Shown here piece after piece: positions 11,299-23,014 of a stretch of DNA of 64,000 bases. Position 1 is the stretch's first letter; each line of letters begins with the position of its first letter. The notes under the pieces were generated by a model. It was not told the origin of the DNA, made no database searches, and saw only the letters and a program-made list of their open reading frames with translations. The translations under genes were made by a program, and so were the position numbers. Source of the DNA: Pegea sp. RAD2-039 (taxonomy: Eukaryota > Chordata > Thaliacea > Salpida > Salpidae); assembly GCA_034620365.1 (NCBI GenBank), contig JAQGEQ010000289.1, forward strand, positions 398,240-462,239, read 5' to 3'.

Positions 11299-12169
11299 AT
11301 GCGGAATCGGGCAGCTACTAGCCGCTCTTCCGACTTTTGTTCTTGGATTAATCAATCTAATTACAAATACAACAGCCACTGACCCTCAATCAGCAGGTTT
11401 ACTGGCCACACCAGTATGGGCCGCACTTCTGGTAAACTGTTTGCTACTTTGTCACGGTTCATTGCACATGAGCTTATGTGCAGCGAAGCATGACGACTGT
11501 TTTTGTTGTCAGATGTCAATTTGTGGAAGTGTTGGGACTTTCATTAGAAAAACATCGAAAAGATGTTGCCCAGTTTCAACACAAATTCAAACCTTCGCGC
11601 TCGGCTCGCTTGTCACCGGACTACTGACCATCGCGACGATGACGTCATCAATCATCAGCCTCTGTCAGCTATCGTATAATGAAGGAGCAGCATCTGTAGA
11701 GCTGAACTTTTCGGTAATTTTGTGGATCTAAGAGCAATTTTCAAAACAATAAATTTCGTTCCAGATCACTGCACATGGCAACCGAATAAGAAATTTTACA
11801 GAAACATACCAAATCGAAGAAGTCGAGTTACAACGACGAAAAGCGTGTGATATCGCGATACTCATCATCAACTTCATCGCAATTTTTCTTTGTCAACTCG
11901 CGATTTTCTTCTCGTGGTCAGCTATTCACGGGAAATCCCCAGATATGAGTCCAGCTGCTGACGTCACGATCGCGACTGTTTCGTCAAACAACATTCACCC
12001 CAACATTTCCGTCGCTGAATACTTTGAAGACTTTGACGGTAGCCATGGTTACGTACGTAATGGTTGTGACGTCATCAACCACTCGATATACGATCGTGAC
12101 GTCATTGACAAATCTGTTTATGACGATTTTCCTGACTTCGACCAGTTCCGTGATAATATCGAGCGTTGA
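11299..12169 (+). CDS. MS4A/CD20-like four-transmembrane protein (5' exon not found)
   Basis: Two exons are clear: 11299-11713 and 11765-12169, joined by a 51-nt phase-0 intron. The frame contains four hydrophobic helices: GQLLAALPTFVLGLINLI, VWAALLVNCLLLCHGSLHM, ALGSLVTGLLTIATMTSSI, and IAILIINFIAIFLCQLAIFF. The order, spacing and the PVWAALL...GSL..xxxxAK signature after TM2 resemble the MS4A family, whose members are small plasma-membrane tetraspanners linked to receptor complexes. A Cys-rich intracellular or loop segment (CFCCQ, RCC) lies between TM2 and TM3. The C-terminal tail is long, acidic and Tyr-rich (YFEDF, SIYD, SVYDD), giving possible phosphorylation sites. The exon begins mid-codon after CTCTAG, so a 5' exon with the start codon is missing; I could not identify it in 10.6-11.29 kb. 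Family assignment is moderate. Confidence 0.65.
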
Positions 12170-12216
12170 TGACGTCACACGTTCTTCCGTGTACATCTTT
12201 TTTAATTTTCTATGCA

Positions 12217-12222
12217 AATAAA
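12217..12222 (+). terminator. Polyadenylation signal of the four-TM gene
   Basis: AATAAA occurs 48 nt after the stop codon of the MS4A-like gene. The 3' UTR would therefore be very short. Confidence 0.55.
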
Positions 12223-12239
12223 ACAATCGTGACGTCATA

Positions 12240-15180
12240 CGCGCGAATTTGTAGGATGTCAGCTGCTAACAAGTAAGCTTGGCCTAAAAGGACCAGACTT
12301 TAACTAAATTGGCCCTCTGAGTTGGACACGTCGAAGTTCAACTTTCAGAAGTTCATTAAAAAGATCATCAGAAGATCTGTTTGTGGATTAAGTAGAAGAC
12401 TCATTGATTCGTTAGAACAACATTCAGAGTATTTTGAGCAAATTCTTGCAGCAAAATAAACTGTTCAATTTCGTTTAGGGTTTGAACAGCTTGCAAATAA
12501 AATGTGCAACTTGTTGAAGATGTTTGTGTTTAATAATCAATCAATTGATTTCTTTGAAAGCAGTTTTCAATCTCATCTTTTCATCTTTTATTTACTTTGT
12601 GAAATAAGTCAAGATATATTTAAAAATATTCTTTTTCTTTTTATAAAAAACTTTTTAAAGATAGATGTTTGCACTTTGCAAAATATACATTAAAAATTTG
12701 CGGATTTTTTATCTTTTTGTGAATTGTTCTGTGATAAAACTTATTTCAGTCTCATTTTAAGATCCAAATTTAAAACCTTGAAAATATTTTAGGTCCTTGA
12801 AACTCGAATTTATTTCCTTCATGAAAGTTGTTTATTCTACAAATTGAACAATAAACCTCTGAGTGAATTAATTGAAAATTACAAAAATATTCTTTAGCTT
12901 TATTTAGAAAGCTATCTTGAAAAACAACATTTGATTTAATGAAGTTGATAGAGAGATGACAATAAATAAAACCAACTTGTTTATCAACTAACTTTCATCT
13001 TCTACATTTTTAAAGATAATTTAATTGAATAAAAACTCTCAACAACTATTCTCATTAATTTTCCTGAAAGTTGAACTTTTATGGATTCTGTCTATTAATT
13101 TATCAATTTCTCTTAATTTCATTTCAACTTTTTTATTCATTTTAGTGTCTGCAGTATTAGAAAACTGTATAAAAAACAAATTTGAAAGTAGTTGTTGGAA
13201 TAATATTTCACTAAAATTTCATTTAAATTTCAATTGAACAATTTAAGAAAATAATCTATTATTTTCAAATACCGTCTTTAACATAAAACTTGAAGTTGCC
13301 AGACGAGATTTAATTATCTAAAAACAAAAACTTAGACCTTTTGCTGATTAAAAGTTTTATTAAGCACATTCTTTAACCGCTTTGGTTTTTTAAATGAGCA
13401 AATGTACTATCGTTGAAACATTATATGTTTTTCAAGTAATTTTTTAGTTATTTGAAAATAATTTTAAATTACTAGAACAATAGGTTGTAAATGTGTAGAA
13501 TATTAACCTGTCAGATATTGATGTGTTATTTTAACTTGTAAATATTTTCTTATTAAAGTAACTAGCAAAATTTCACCAAAATATTTATAGCTAAGAGCTA
13601 TTTGAAGCTGTTACCAAAATATTCACAAATTTACTTGTGTATGCGATAATATCTACAAAGTTCTATAAATATTCTTTAAACAAGTTCGTCTAGTTGATAC
13701 TGGTGACTTATGTACAAACTATTTCAATTTTTAACATAAATGTTCCTATTTTGGGTTTATTAATAACACCTTTGAAACTTACAGATTAAAAAATATCATT
13801 TATTTACAGTAACACCAATATACAAGAAATAAGTTGATTGGTGTTAAATCGAAAAAAGTTTTTCTAATATAATTTCTGTTAAAATACTTTCTCATGTAGC
13901 ACAAGAATATGATTTACGTAAGAGAGGTTATTTTTTAGTTTTTATTCGTTCTTTTAAATAAACACGTGTAAATAAAACATGAAAAAGAAGTACATGACTA
14001 ATTTATAAAAGATTTCTTTTCATTAAACCATTTGATGAAACACTGCTACCTAGCGGATATTTTATTTAGTATTTAGTATAAAAAAATACTTAAAGCTTTT
14101 TTGCACGGTTGGTTTAAATAAAAATATCTCCTTCAAAATTAAAACATAACATTGAAATAAAAGCTTGCTTATTATATAAATAGTTTAGTGTCTACTAAAT
14201 CTAATCTGACAAAATCAGATGAGGCTTTAAGATTTCGGTTGAGTTGCAATCAGTTTTATTCACTGAGTCAGTTTAAAGACTTCTGAAAATTAAAGGGAAA
14301 ATAATATAGGAAAGTATGATGTAGATAAATTGAGTTTGCAGAATTTATTGAAGATGATTATAACTTATTAATTTCAACTAAATATTGCAACTGTTTATCA
14401 AACAGATTCAAGTAATTTAAATGTTTTTAAACTAAATGAAAAATCATAATCAAGCTCTTTAAAGTTCACGAAAACAACTTGTTTTTGGCGGCCAAAGGCT
14501 ATTATTATTATATGATTTAAAAAACAAAATATTGTGATATTTTTAGGAGTTATAGAAATGGATAAATTTGATTTATAAAGTTTATAATTTTACTAAGACT
14601 AAAGTTGAGCTTGCATTTAACTATCAAATAAATCTTCTTATGTAAATAGATTCATTTAGCTTTTACAAACTGTTTCTTTTTGAAATTCTGGAATAAAAAT
14701 GATAAAATTAAATTAGTAGAGTTTGTGAAGTTTTGAATATGTTGTATAATCTTATGTTTCATCTACTTTTGTAGATTAATCAAATTCGCTTTAGTATCTT
14801 TATTATTCTTTATTGATTATATTTTATCATAAATCAGCTGATCGCTCTTGAATAATCAACATTCTGAATGTAGCAATAATTGCGCAATATTCTCGATATA
14901 AAAGAAGTTCGAATTTTCATAACTTGTTTACATCAATTTGAACTCAAAGATGAACTATCTTTAGAGTAGATGTCAATCAGGTGATATATTGGTTTTCTAT
15001 TTGATAAACTCATGATTATATCTTAATTATCAAACTATATAAAGTGTTGATTCATTTAGTATTTTATATTTATGAAATTACTGAAAGTCATATCTAAAAT
15101 TGAAAAGATGATTTTTTAAATTGTTTGAAGAGATGAGGACTAAATAGCTGATAAAAGGGAAGAATTTACAAAGATTTAAA
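12240..15180. other. AT-rich intergenic desert
   Basis: I see no coding exon, RNA gene or repeat family in this interval. The short ORFs at 12502-12693 and 13025-13237 have random composition. Confidence 0.5.
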
Positions 15181-15185
15181 CTTAC

Positions 15186-15233
15186 TGTGTGAAGATGAAG
15201 ATCTTGTAGAATCAAGAACTTCATCTTCATACA
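15186..15233. repeat. 48-nt near-perfect hairpin
   Basis: The arms GAAGATGAAG (15191-15200) and CTTCATCTTC (15219-15228) are perfect complements. Pairing extends outward by five more pairs (one G-U) and inward, after one A-A mismatch, by TCTTG/CAAGA. The loop is the six bases TAGAAT. The stem is about 21 positions with one mismatch. Confidence 0.7.
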
Positions 15234-15379
15234 AAGAGTTGTTATCTACAACCACCAGGCGTCCTCTTCTTTATTTTAAAAAGTCAGATCAACAGCTTGG
15301 TATGCCGCCAGACACTTTTTGGAATCAACAATTTATTTGGTGTTTTTTTCTTCTACAGAAATTTAGTTTTGGGTTTGGG

Positions 15380-15415
15380 CATCATATCCGGCGGCTTTAA
15401 CTACCCGATATGATG
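15380..15415. repeat. Inverted repeat with 9-bp arms
   Basis: CATCATATC (15380-15388) and GATATGATG (15407-15415) are perfect complements separated by an 18-nt GC-richer loop. It lies in a less AT-rich patch (15250-15450). Function unknown. Confidence 0.6.
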
Positions 15416-15590
15416 GTCAGAACTAAAAACTAATTTTCTACGGGCTTCAAATGTTTACAATCTAACTTAGAAACCTGCTAACATCTTTAACTAATTTGTT
15501 TAAAAATTAAAAGTTTATTTATTATCAAGGAAATGGTTCAATTTTTGTTTAAATAAAAAGTAATCTATTGAAAATACCTCTCTCTGGCGG

Positions 15591-15655
15591 TTTAGTGGTT
15601 AAAATTTTCGTGCCCCGCCCCAGAGATCCGGGTTCAAACCTCGCGAACTGCATTT
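15591..15655 (+). pseudogene. tRNA-like sequence (degenerate)
   Basis: An A-box-like TGGCGGTTTAGTGGTTA and a B-box-like GGGTTCAAACCTC are spaced as in a tRNA, but the acceptor stem does not pair and the anticodon arm is unclear. It is probably a tRNA pseudogene or the head of a SINE. Confidence 0.45.
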
Positions 15656-16076
15656 TTTGAAATTCAATCCCTATCTTTTCTGATTTTAATATTTGCGTTT
15701 CAAACAACTTTTACTTTTTTGCAACCAACAAATCTTTTATTTCTAAAAATATTTTTAAACTAATTATTTTAGTTGAAGTGTCAATCTAAATTCAGAGCAA
15801 GCTAATTGATGCAAATAAAGAATTTCAACTAAAACAAGAAAAAAAACTTAAGTTTGATTGAGTTTATAGTTTGAGGTTGTTTTTCAATAAATCTTGTAGG
15901 ACACAAAACTAAAGTTTTAATGCAAACTGACATTTTGAAACTATCAATCTGAACGAGAAACAGCTCTGTGATTGGCTGATTGAAAACTTTTCATAAAAAT
16001 TTCTTTTTTATTGAAGTCATGCTAATATTATAAACAAAAGTTCTGTGTATCATCGATTTCAAAATTAAAAAATTTA

Positions 16077-16148
16077 TGCGTCGACCGGGAGTCGAACCCG
16101 GAACTAGTGCTTGGAAGGCACCAATGCTAACCGTTACACCATCGACGC
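16077..16148 (-). tRNA. tRNA-Gly(TCC)
   Basis: On the minus strand a full 72-nt cloverleaf is present. The acceptor stem GCGTCGA pairs with TCGACGC and is followed by discriminator A. The anticodon loop CTTCCAA gives anticodon TCC. The T arm has GGTTCGACTCC. Body sequence is typical of eukaryotic tRNA-Gly. No intron is present, and no CCA is encoded. Confidence 0.95.
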
Positions 16149-17470
16149 TGATGCTACAATCTTAAAAAGATTTATATTATAATTATTTTATTAATTATTA
16201 AATTTTGATTTTAACTTTTCGGTTTTTTTAAATTATTACCAAAGTTTACAGATGATATTGAGGTTATTGAGATTAATAATAAATTTTGTTTTGTAGCACC
16301 TACTGAAATATATTTAATAAAACTCTTATCTTTTCTGCATGACATTTTTATAGTGCTAAAAAACAATATTTTGAACAAAATATTTTATGAAAATAATAAA
16401 AAATATTTTCAAATTTCAGTGGTAGATTTTTTTCATAATAAATTCAAAATAGAAAAAATGAAATTTATTTCAAAGTTTTAATTTAAAGCATTCAAATTGT
16501 AAAAAAGAAAATTGGTTCAAAAAAGTTTGTTGAGAATGACCTTTATGTTATTAAAATTTTTTTATATAATTAGAAATATCTGAAATCTATTGAAGTATAT
16601 TTTAACTATTGAAATTTTTACTAAATTTTGAGTTTATGGAATTGAATTAGATAAGTAGTAAATATCTACAAAAGAAAACAAGGAATAAAATCAAGATTGG
16701 TTTAAAATGTCATAATTCTTGTGTATAAGGTTTAACCAATTAAAGTTTCTAATAAACTGTTAATTTGTTTTAATACTACAAAAAATCTTAATAAAATTGA
16801 TAAAAAATAATATAAAATCGATTAAATGTAAAGTATTTGCTTAATTTATGAATAGTAAAACCTAAGGCGGTTACCAAGCTTACCAAAACGAAATTTTCTT
16901 TGCGAAATTACAAGGCTTACCGCTGTATTTCATAAATTATTAACGAAAAATATTTGGAAACATCGTTGAAGCATTCTGTGCGCATTCAAGTGTGACCGAC
17001 TGACAACTACAATGACGCCCAGAAAGATGAAGAACAGTTGAAAAAGATAGAAGTAGCGGCTAGTAGACAGAATATCTCACGATTTTATTTCTTCTCAAAT
17101 ACTTGCTGCTGGTTTTTCAGTCTTTTAATTTCACTTTTGATTATTTTTATTTATTTTATTTTCATTTGAAACACTTTTTGAACAAGTTTTCAATTTGTAT
17201 TCGTTTATCAACAAAATACTTTCAAAGTTTTATCACTGAAGACAGCTGTGTTTTGATGACGTCACTCAGACTAGCTAGTTTTATTTCATGATGATGACGC
17301 AGTCAGATCAGAATGTGACGTCACGTAAGAGTTAGAAGAAAATTGTAGTTGATGAAAATGTTTGTCGAAACGTTTTTAGTTTGCGGCGAGAAAAATATTT
17401 GAAAAATTTCAGCAAATTTCAATTTTTCAGATTTTGTTTTTAGTATGTTCTAAAACGCACCAATCAAACG
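16149..17470. other. AT-rich spacer and integrin upstream region
   Basis: AT-rich and empty up to about 16860. From 16900 the composition rises, and two TGACGTCA palindromes (near 17258 and 17314) lie within 220 bp upstream of the integrin start codon, a plausible promoter-proximal region. No TATA box is convincing. Confidence 0.4.
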
Positions 17471-20400
17471 ATGGAATCTCTCATTTGCATACTGTTGTTA
17501 GTTGTGACGTCATTGTGTCCTGATGTGCACGCGTATAGTTTTGAAGAACGTCTACCACTGTTTAAATTTGGTGGACCGAGGTCCACTTTTGGGTACAGCG
17601 TTGCTATGCATCGTTACTTAAACGGTTAGTTGCATAACAACGGCAGGAGAAGGTGTAACCAATGATGACGTCACAGATACAAACAGCGATTCAAGTATGT
17701 TAATAATCGGCGCCCCGACAGAAGTAGCTACGTTATCACAACCAAACACTGAGCGCCCAGGAGCTATTTATTCCTGTCCATTCTCAAGTAACACAGACGA
17801 TTGTACACGTGTCAATCTGGACCAAGGTCAGAATCAATTTGTTGTCACGTGACCTACCATTTGACCCATAAATATGGTCCAGACTCTAGATTTGTAGCTT
17901 TAATTTAAAAAACTTTTTCATGCATGACTAAATATGCAAATTCGAAATTCTTCGTTCCGCTTCACTGATCACGTCATTTGTTACGTCATACAGGTGGCTC
18001 GTCGATGTTATCGAACAAAAGTGACCAATGGTTGGGAGTAACATTAAAGAGTAAAGGTCAGAGGTCAGATTAATATGACGTCACAACGCCTGATGTTCCG
18101 ATCACGTGACAGGTCCTGGGAAGATGGTGGTGGCGTGTGCACACCGGAATCATGGATTCAAGAATATTGGTTTGCGTTCAGAAAGAATACAAATGTGTGG
18201 AAGGTGCTTTCCCTTAGATGGTAAACTTCACTCATTTGCATATGAGCTGTAATGACGTCACTTTTGTTTGTAGGATCAAGTCCTGAATTGAAAGAGGTTG
18301 AAGACACACAACTAAAAAGTGAGATGTTTGTGATTGGTTGATGGTAGTCACGTGGTTTTGTTTTCAGTCAACTTCTGTGACATCGACTTTAATAATGATA
18401 AAGCATTTTGGACTAAGAGAAGATTTGGTTTGACTCAAGCTGGAGTTTCAATTGATGTCGGCGGTGAAGATTACGAAATTTCAGTTGGTCAGTTCATCTA
18501 TAGAGCCTCATCTTCATCTTTAAACTTATTATCTTCTTCCAGGAGGTCCAGGTGCTTATGAGTGGCGAGGAATCATGTTCAATATCGTCGAATCACGTAC
18601 AGAGTTATCTTCTGATATGTACATGTATCGAAGCCCTGTCAGTGAAGATCCAGATGATATTGGGTTTAGTACCATGAATGGATTTTCAGTTGCTCGTAGC
18701 AACAATCTATTAGATGGAAACCAAAAAGTCTTTCTATCAGGAGCTCCAAGTCTCAAGAATACTGGAGGAGTTTTTTTTTATGTCAGAGGTAATGATGTAA
18801 TGTTGAGATTATTGTCAGATGTTTAATAATCATAAAATATTATTTTCATTTTATTCTTATTGAATAATAAACAGGAAATGAAAGTTTAAGCTTAGGAAAA
18901 GGAGAATCAGGTATGTGAAGACAAACTAACAGGGTTTGAAAGCAATTAACAAGTTGTAGATTACATGATGATACTTACTTCCTTCTTTATATCAATTCTT
19001 CAACCTCTTCCAACTTTCAAACTTGATCTCTTTTAACAAAATGTTTTTACTTTTTACAGCTAGCTTTACTTACAAACCTTTCTACTAACAACAAAACTTT
19101 CATTTCAACATCACAATTGCTGTTTTGTAGACAAATATTTGGATTATCAGTTGGTTCAAAAAGATTTGTTGATGGGGAAGCAACTTGGATCTAGTTTTGG
19201 TTATACTATGTTAGTAACTGATATAAACAAAGATGGTTTGGATGACTTGTTAGTTAGTGCACCTCAATTTTATCAACGTACGGTCGAAGGGAAATATGGA
19301 GGAGCAGTTTATGTATATGTGAGGAAAGCAGGAGTTGCAATCACGTGTGTATTTAACGATTTTTATTTTATCAAAATGTGAAGAAGTTTTATTATTTCAT
19401 TGATTTAAAGCTTTCATCTTTCCAAAAGATTTACTTCCAAATTGTCCTGGGACATTTATATTTACTTCCAAATTGTCCTAGGACATTTATATTTACTTCC
19501 AAGGTGTCCTAGGACATTTATATTTACTTCCAAATTGTCCTAGGACATTTATATTTACTTCCAAATTGTCCTAGGACATTTATATTTACTTCCAAGGTGT
19601 CCTAGGACATTTACATTTACTTCCAAATTGTCCTAGGACATTTTATAGTTGTTTTTATACTCAGGGAAACACAGCCACAAATGTTGTACGGTGAACTTGG
19701 TTCATCATTTGGTCAAACACTTGCTGATTTGGGAGATTTTGACCAAGACTCTTTCAATGATGTAGCAATAGCTGCTCCTCTTGGGGGCGAAGGAGGAGTT
19801 GTATACATCTATAGAGGTGAAGAGGATAGTTGTAAGAAGATTTATCTAATGAATCTTCATCACTAGGTGGTGCTGATGGAGTCTTGAAGCTATCTCAAAT
19901 ATTAGATGGTCACAAATTTAAATCTGATTCTGAAGAGTTTGGAATTTCAATCTCAGGGAATGTTGATTTAGATCAGAACGGATATCCGGATCTCCTCATC
20001 GGATCCAAATCCGACTTTGCTTTACAATTGAGGTTTCTCCTTCGTCAAAAACACATTCACTTGCTGATCACGTGACTTCAACAGATCGCGACCTATTGTC
20101 ACTGTGACGTCAACTTTCTCGACTCTTCCCGAACAAGTTGATCTGAAATCACCTGAATGTCAAGAAGATGGTGGTGGATGCTTCCAGATGGTCATCTGCT
20201 TCACGTTAGCTTTTGATGACGTCATCACTTTGTCTTCTCATCATCAGTTGCTATAGTTACGGCTCACGTCACGACGAGTATGAACGCGATTTCGTGGTTC
20301 GCTACACGCTGCATCTCGATACTGAGTTCGAAACTCCGCGTGTCGTCGCTGCTTCCGGTGACCACGTGATCAGTGGTGACATCACACTAGCGCGCGCAAA

Positions 20401-22410
20401 CGAGCAATTCTGTCTATCTGATCCACCGACTGTTTACTTCAAGAGCGCCGCTCGTGACCGCTTCACTCCTGTTCAATTCCGACTTGGTGACGTCATCACG
20501 CGCTTACTGATGACGTCATTGATAAAAATTTCATGTAGACTACGAGCCGGCAAGTTACGCGAATGAGGTGACAATTGAGCGACCAGGAAGTCCCTTAACC
20601 AAGATGATCGGCGTTCCAGTGATGGATGAGGACTTCCCATCACCACACGAGCTTGTTTTGTTGCTTAGCAACGACTGTAAGGACCCACAAGTGTGTGAAA
20701 GCGATCTGAAGGTAGAAGGGACAGTCCCGAAAGAAATCAACATCGGTAAGTCGGAATTGAAAAGGTGATGACGTCACGAGCGCGATTGTAGGCGAGAAGA
20801 AGTTCATGATGATGAAGTTGAACGTGACAAACGAAGGTGAAGAAGCTCACCAGGCTCGCCTAGTGGTGAAGCTTCCTTCAAAAAGCGTCTTCTATAGAAG
20901 TTTCGAGACCACCGGCGATTTCAATCTGACGTGTATTCCATCTGTAGTCAGTGAGTGACGTCAGTTAATGTGTGATGTCATCAAATGTGTTTGTTGAACA
21001 GATGGCGCAACACAGTTGGTTTGTGAACTGGGTAATCCGTTTGTGAATGGACGTAATGAAGAAATTAATATCAAATTTGATGTCTCAACTGTTCAACCTG
21101 CTTCTGAACAAGTCACATTCGAGTCTTACGTCACAACAAGCAGTAGAAACAAAAAGCGCGAAGCTTTGACGCTAAGAACTAAAGTGGTGGTTGAAATTAA
21201 GATGGAAGTCACACCTGTCTCACATCCTGCTCAAGTACGATGACGTCACTAGTACGTCACTAGATGATGACTTATGACGTTTCAGGTTCGTTACTATGAC
21301 AACCCTGTTATTGGTGAGTCAGGAATTAAGCAAGTTGAACAAATCGGACCTCGTCTTCAGTATACATATAATGTGAAAAACCTCGGTTAGTATCTTCTTT
21401 TCTCTGTCCCTTTGTGACGTCATATATTTAGGACCGGGGACCACTATGGCTGAGGGACTGGAGTTAGTTGTAAACTATCCGATGGAATTGTATAATGGTA
21501 AATGGCTGTTGTATTTGATCTCAGCCACTGTTGAAAAAGGAGTCACCAAATTTGGTGAATGTAGCACCAATTACACAAACTTACTGATGAAAGGTCTCGG
21601 TAATGCTGCTGCTAACGCTGTTTCACTCGTTCGCAACAAGCGTCAGGTGACGTCATCACTTTGTGAAATGTGACGTCATAACAGTGAGTTGTACAGGTGA
21701 CGCTTGGTGAAGATGGTAAGTTGGGAAGAGGTCCCAGTATCGTCCAATCACAGACAAGAGAAGGGCAGGAAGCAATTATCAGATGTGGTAAAGGAGCCGG
21801 TTGTGTTGAGTTAAGATGCTCTATTGAAGGTCTTGTCAAGTTTGCTAGTGCGTCGGTAGTGCTACAGGTGAGAACAATCACTTCCTGACCACTTCCTGGT
21901 CATCTAATGACCACTTGCTGGTCCGCAGTCTCATATGTGGAACGGAACTTTTATCGAAGAGTTTTTGAAATTTGAAAAAGTTTTCTTCGAGACAACAGCA
22001 ACAATCACGACCAGACAGAAAGGACTTCGACTCATCGGGAAGACACAAGCAACTGTTAGTCGTTTCTAGTCACGTGCTTCTCAAGTGTGACGTCATCATC
22101 ATTTGCATAGATTCATACAGAGGTAGATCACGCGCTACTACAACAAGCAGAATCTTCCCAATTCCCCTGGTGGTATATACTAATCGCGTTGTTGATCGCG
22201 CTTATTGTCTACGTCATCATCATCTTGCTTCTCATCCAATGTGGATTCTTCAAGAGGAAGAAGTGAGTGACGTCATTACTACGTCACACTCGCTTCATTT
22301 TCTTGTTGTAAAGGTTTGATGAGAAACCTGAGAACGCTGATCATGACGTCATAGAAGAAGACCGAACTGGAGACCGCGAACCTCTGCGAAGACCTGATAC
22401 GACGGTTTGA
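17471..22410 (+). CDS. Integrin alpha subunit (22 exons, 1090 aa)
   Basis: Exons: 17471-17624, 17677-17826, 17994-18056, 18113-18220, 18274-18318, 18368-18487, 18543-18788, 18875-18910, 19131-19344, 19665-19816, 19867-20032, 20085-20204, 20248-20486, 20539-20745, 20792-20950, 21002-21234, 21286-21385, 21432-21646, 21697-21867, 21929-22054, 22111-22262, 22314-22410. All phases agree. The protein has a signal peptide (1 to about 21) and a seven-bladed FG-GAP propeller. Three Ca-binding loops are visible: DINKDGLDD (about 338), DFDQDSFND (about 403) and DLDQNGYPD (about 463). There is no inserted I domain. The stalk has a furin-type RNKR site (905-908) that would give heavy and light chains. A TM helix (about 1030-1051) and the GFFKR motif (1053-1057) follow. 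It would pair with a beta subunit as a cell-adhesion receptor. The cleaved, I-domain-free type resembles the RGD- or laminin-binding groups. Confidence 0.96.
19431..19645 (+). repeat. 31-bp minisatellite in an integrin intron
   Basis: About seven tandem copies of a 31-bp unit (ATTTACTTCCAAATTGTCCT, then AGGACATTTAT) fill most of the intron between exons 9 and 10. Copies differ mainly AAATTG versus AAGGTG. Each unit contains the 12-bp palindrome TGTCCTAGGACA (one copy has a mismatch). Confidence 0.95.
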
Positions 22411-22760
22411 GAAGCAAACAGGTCACGTGGTCTGCTGGAAGCCTCGTGACAAACTAGAAACTTTGACTTTATGTAAATTGCTTGTGTGCCAAAAATTAAG
22501 TTGCTCTAAAACTTGTCAACACCAAAATATACTTCAACATATGCAAATTATCCTGAGCCCTCCACAAAACTGCTGCATGACGTCATCACCTAACACATGA
22601 TGAGATTTCTTTGCAATTTTCTTTTTGTAAAAATTTCTCGTCAATTATTGCACTATATTTGCATATTGGGATTACAAAACAAACTGACAATTTGTGTTTA
22701 GTTTTCTGATCAAAAGTTGAAAAACTTTAGTTCCAAACTTTTCAGTTCATTTCATCTGTT

Positions 22761-22766
22761 AATAAA
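22761..22766 (+). terminator. Polyadenylation signal of the integrin gene
   Basis: AATAAA about 350 nt after the integrin stop codon; it precedes the 18-bp satellite. Confidence 0.5.
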
Positions 22767-23014
22767 AAGTATCGAACTCAGCAGCTATTCTCCTTTCGAC
22801 AATTCATCAGAAATATTTTAGGAATGTAAAAGAAAAGCTGACCGAAACATTCCTTTATTTAGAATACAAAAATTTAAATTAAAAGTTACTTACAAATAAA
22901 ATAAAAATCAGTAAAAAAAGCAGTTTTCAAATTTCAATGATTTCATTTTTATCAAGATGTCATCTGCAAACGATAAGAAGTTTCTACTGAGTCTTGTCAT
23001 AACTCGAAGTAGTT

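Noticed and set aside
11984-12238. Minus-strand and alternative plus-strand ORFs rich in Thr-Ser-Ser/Val-Thr
   Set aside because: Shadows of the last exon of the four-TM gene, produced by repeated TGACGTCA words.
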